From contig JAMOSO010000035.1 in the NCBI GenBank assembly GCA_027063065.1, positions 1 to 42,047 of the forward strand: 42,047 nt of DNA, given 5' to 3'. The notes under the pieces were generated by a model that saw only the letters and a program-made list of their open reading frames with translations, had not been told where the DNA came from and did not search any database. Position 1 is the stretch's first letter. Each line of letters starts with the position of its first letter. Of this stretch, positions 41,458 to 42,047 are shown one piece after another. Both the position numbers and the translations under genes were made by a program. The DNA is from Planctomycetota bacterium (GTDB taxonomy: Bacteria > Planctomycetota > JAMOSO01).

Positions 41458-42047
41458 TCAAGAATACGCCAAAGATTTAGCCAATAAAGCTCGTTTAGCA
41501 TCTAGAGATGTAGCGTCTTTAACTACACAGCAAAAGAATAACATATTGGCAATGATAGCTGATACATTAATTGCTCAGACAGATATCATAGTATCTGAAA
41601 ATCAAAAAGACTTAAATATAGCTATAGAAAATAATTTATCCGAAGCACTTGTAGATCGTTTGCGTCTAACGCCTGATAGAATAGCAGATATGGCACAGGG
41701 TGTAAGAGATGTGATTGCATTGCCAGATCCTTGTGGTCAAATTTTAGATGGTTCTACTTTGGAAAATGGTTTGCGATTGCAAAAGGTTAGTACGCCAATA
41801 GGTGTTGTTTTTATGATTTATGAAAGTCGCCCTAATGTTACTATTGATGCTGGTGTTTTATGTTTTAAAGCTGGCAACGCCTGTATTTTGCGTTGTGGTA
41901 AAGAGGCAGCTGCTTCAACAAAAATATTGGGCAAAGTATTAAGTGATGCTTTACAAAAAGCAGGTGTCAATCCTGATATGATTCAAGTAGTTAATATTGC
42001 CGATAGGGATGTAGTAGATGCTTTATTGGTACAAGATTCTTTAATCG
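41450..42047 (+). CDS. proA: Gamma-glutamyl phosphate reductase, N-terminal part (3' end outside window)
   Basis: The frame runs open from ATG 41450 to the window edge, 199 residues. It matches ProA: LANKARLASRDVASLTT, then ENQKDL, DRLRLTPDRIADMAQGVRDV, PIGVVFMIYESRPNVT and AGNACILRCGKEA. The catalytic cysteine lies further downstream, beyond the edge. It reduces gamma-glutamyl phosphate with NADPH in proline synthesis. GAGG at 41437-41440 is 9 bases before the ATG. The start overlaps the FtsB-like gene by 8 bases. Confidence 0.95.
   Translation, partial: MNNQEYAKDLANKARLASRDVASLTTQQKNNILAMIADTLIAQTDIIVSENQKDLNIAIENNLSEALVDRLRLTPDRIADMAQGVRDVIALPDPCGQILDGSTLENGLRLQKVSTPIGVVFMIYESRPNVTIDAGVLCFKAGNACILRCGKEAAASTKILGKVLSDALQKAGVNPDMIQVVNIADRDVVDALLVQDSLI

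Noticed and set aside
1-42047. tRNA, rRNA, CRISPR arrays, insertion sequences, prophage
   Set aside because: No repeat-spacer pattern, transposase, integrase or cloverleaf seen; intergenic gaps are mostly too short.

Overview
The window is AT-rich (about 35-38% G+C by eye) bacterial chromosome, densely packed with overlapping genes. It comes from a Gram-negative organism: it has KdsB for Kdo/LPS, a signal-peptide protein, and NQR and V-type ATPase complexes. The V-ATPase order E-(DUF2764)-A-B-D-I-K, the complete Na+-NQR, PPi-dependent phosphofructokinase, DUF4254, DUF2203 and an ExeA-like ATPase together suggest the PVC group (Lentisphaerota/Verrucomicrobiota, with a chlamydia-like V-ATPase). 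This assignment is inference from gene content; there is no rRNA in the window.

Layout. 1-1258: the end of parA and all of parB, with a perfect parS site inside parB, so the window probably lies in the origin-proximal domain. 1331-3277 (-): dnaK with an odd Cys-bearing tail, converging on parB at a shared terminator. 3579-11959 (+): a probable long operon of a thioredoxin-type arsenate reductase, a transmembrane Ser/Thr kinase, a two-TM membrane protein, an ExeA-like AAA ATPase, a long acidic tail-anchored protein, the NhaA Na+/H+ antiporter and a HemY-type porphyrinogen oxidase. The four genes from kinase to acidic protein all overlap and look like one uncharacterised envelope-signalling module. 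12048-14702 (+): DUF3108 exported protein, kdsB, cysteine desulfurase. 14692-18850 (-): folP and a large hybrid histidine kinase. 19037-22396 (+): pfp, rsuA, and a TPR-DUF2203 fusion. 22462-29754 (+): V-type ATPase operon. 29836-30699 (-): a rhomboid-fold protein lacking the catalytic motifs. 30865-37053 (+): an NqrM-like maturation factor, then nqrABCDEF. 37076-42047 (+): NeuA-like cytidylyltransferase, methyltransferase, diguanylate cyclase, LURP-one/scramblase-like protein, DUF4254 protein, FtsB-like protein, and the start of proA.

How it fits together. Three sodium-handling systems sit within 28 kb: NhaA, a V-ATPase whose K subunit carries the full set of Na+ ligands known from Enterococcus NtpK, and Na+-NQR. 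The likely picture is a sodium-based membrane energetics, with NQR charging a Na+ gradient, the V-ATPase using or building it and NhaA exchanging it. PPi-dependent Pfp fits an energy-sparing glycolysis. No apbE (flavin transferase for NqrB/NqrC) is in the window and must lie elsewhere.

Promoters. Several sigma70-like promoters can be read directly, and all have a 16-bp spacer (pfp TTGACA/TATAAT, atpE TTGACC/TATACT, nqrA TTGTTT/TATAGT, DUF3108 gene TTGGTT/extended TATAAT). The nqrA promoter sits so close to its start codon, with no Shine-Dalgarno sequence, that the nqr mRNA may be leaderless. The adjacent divergent rhomboid-like gene looks the same.
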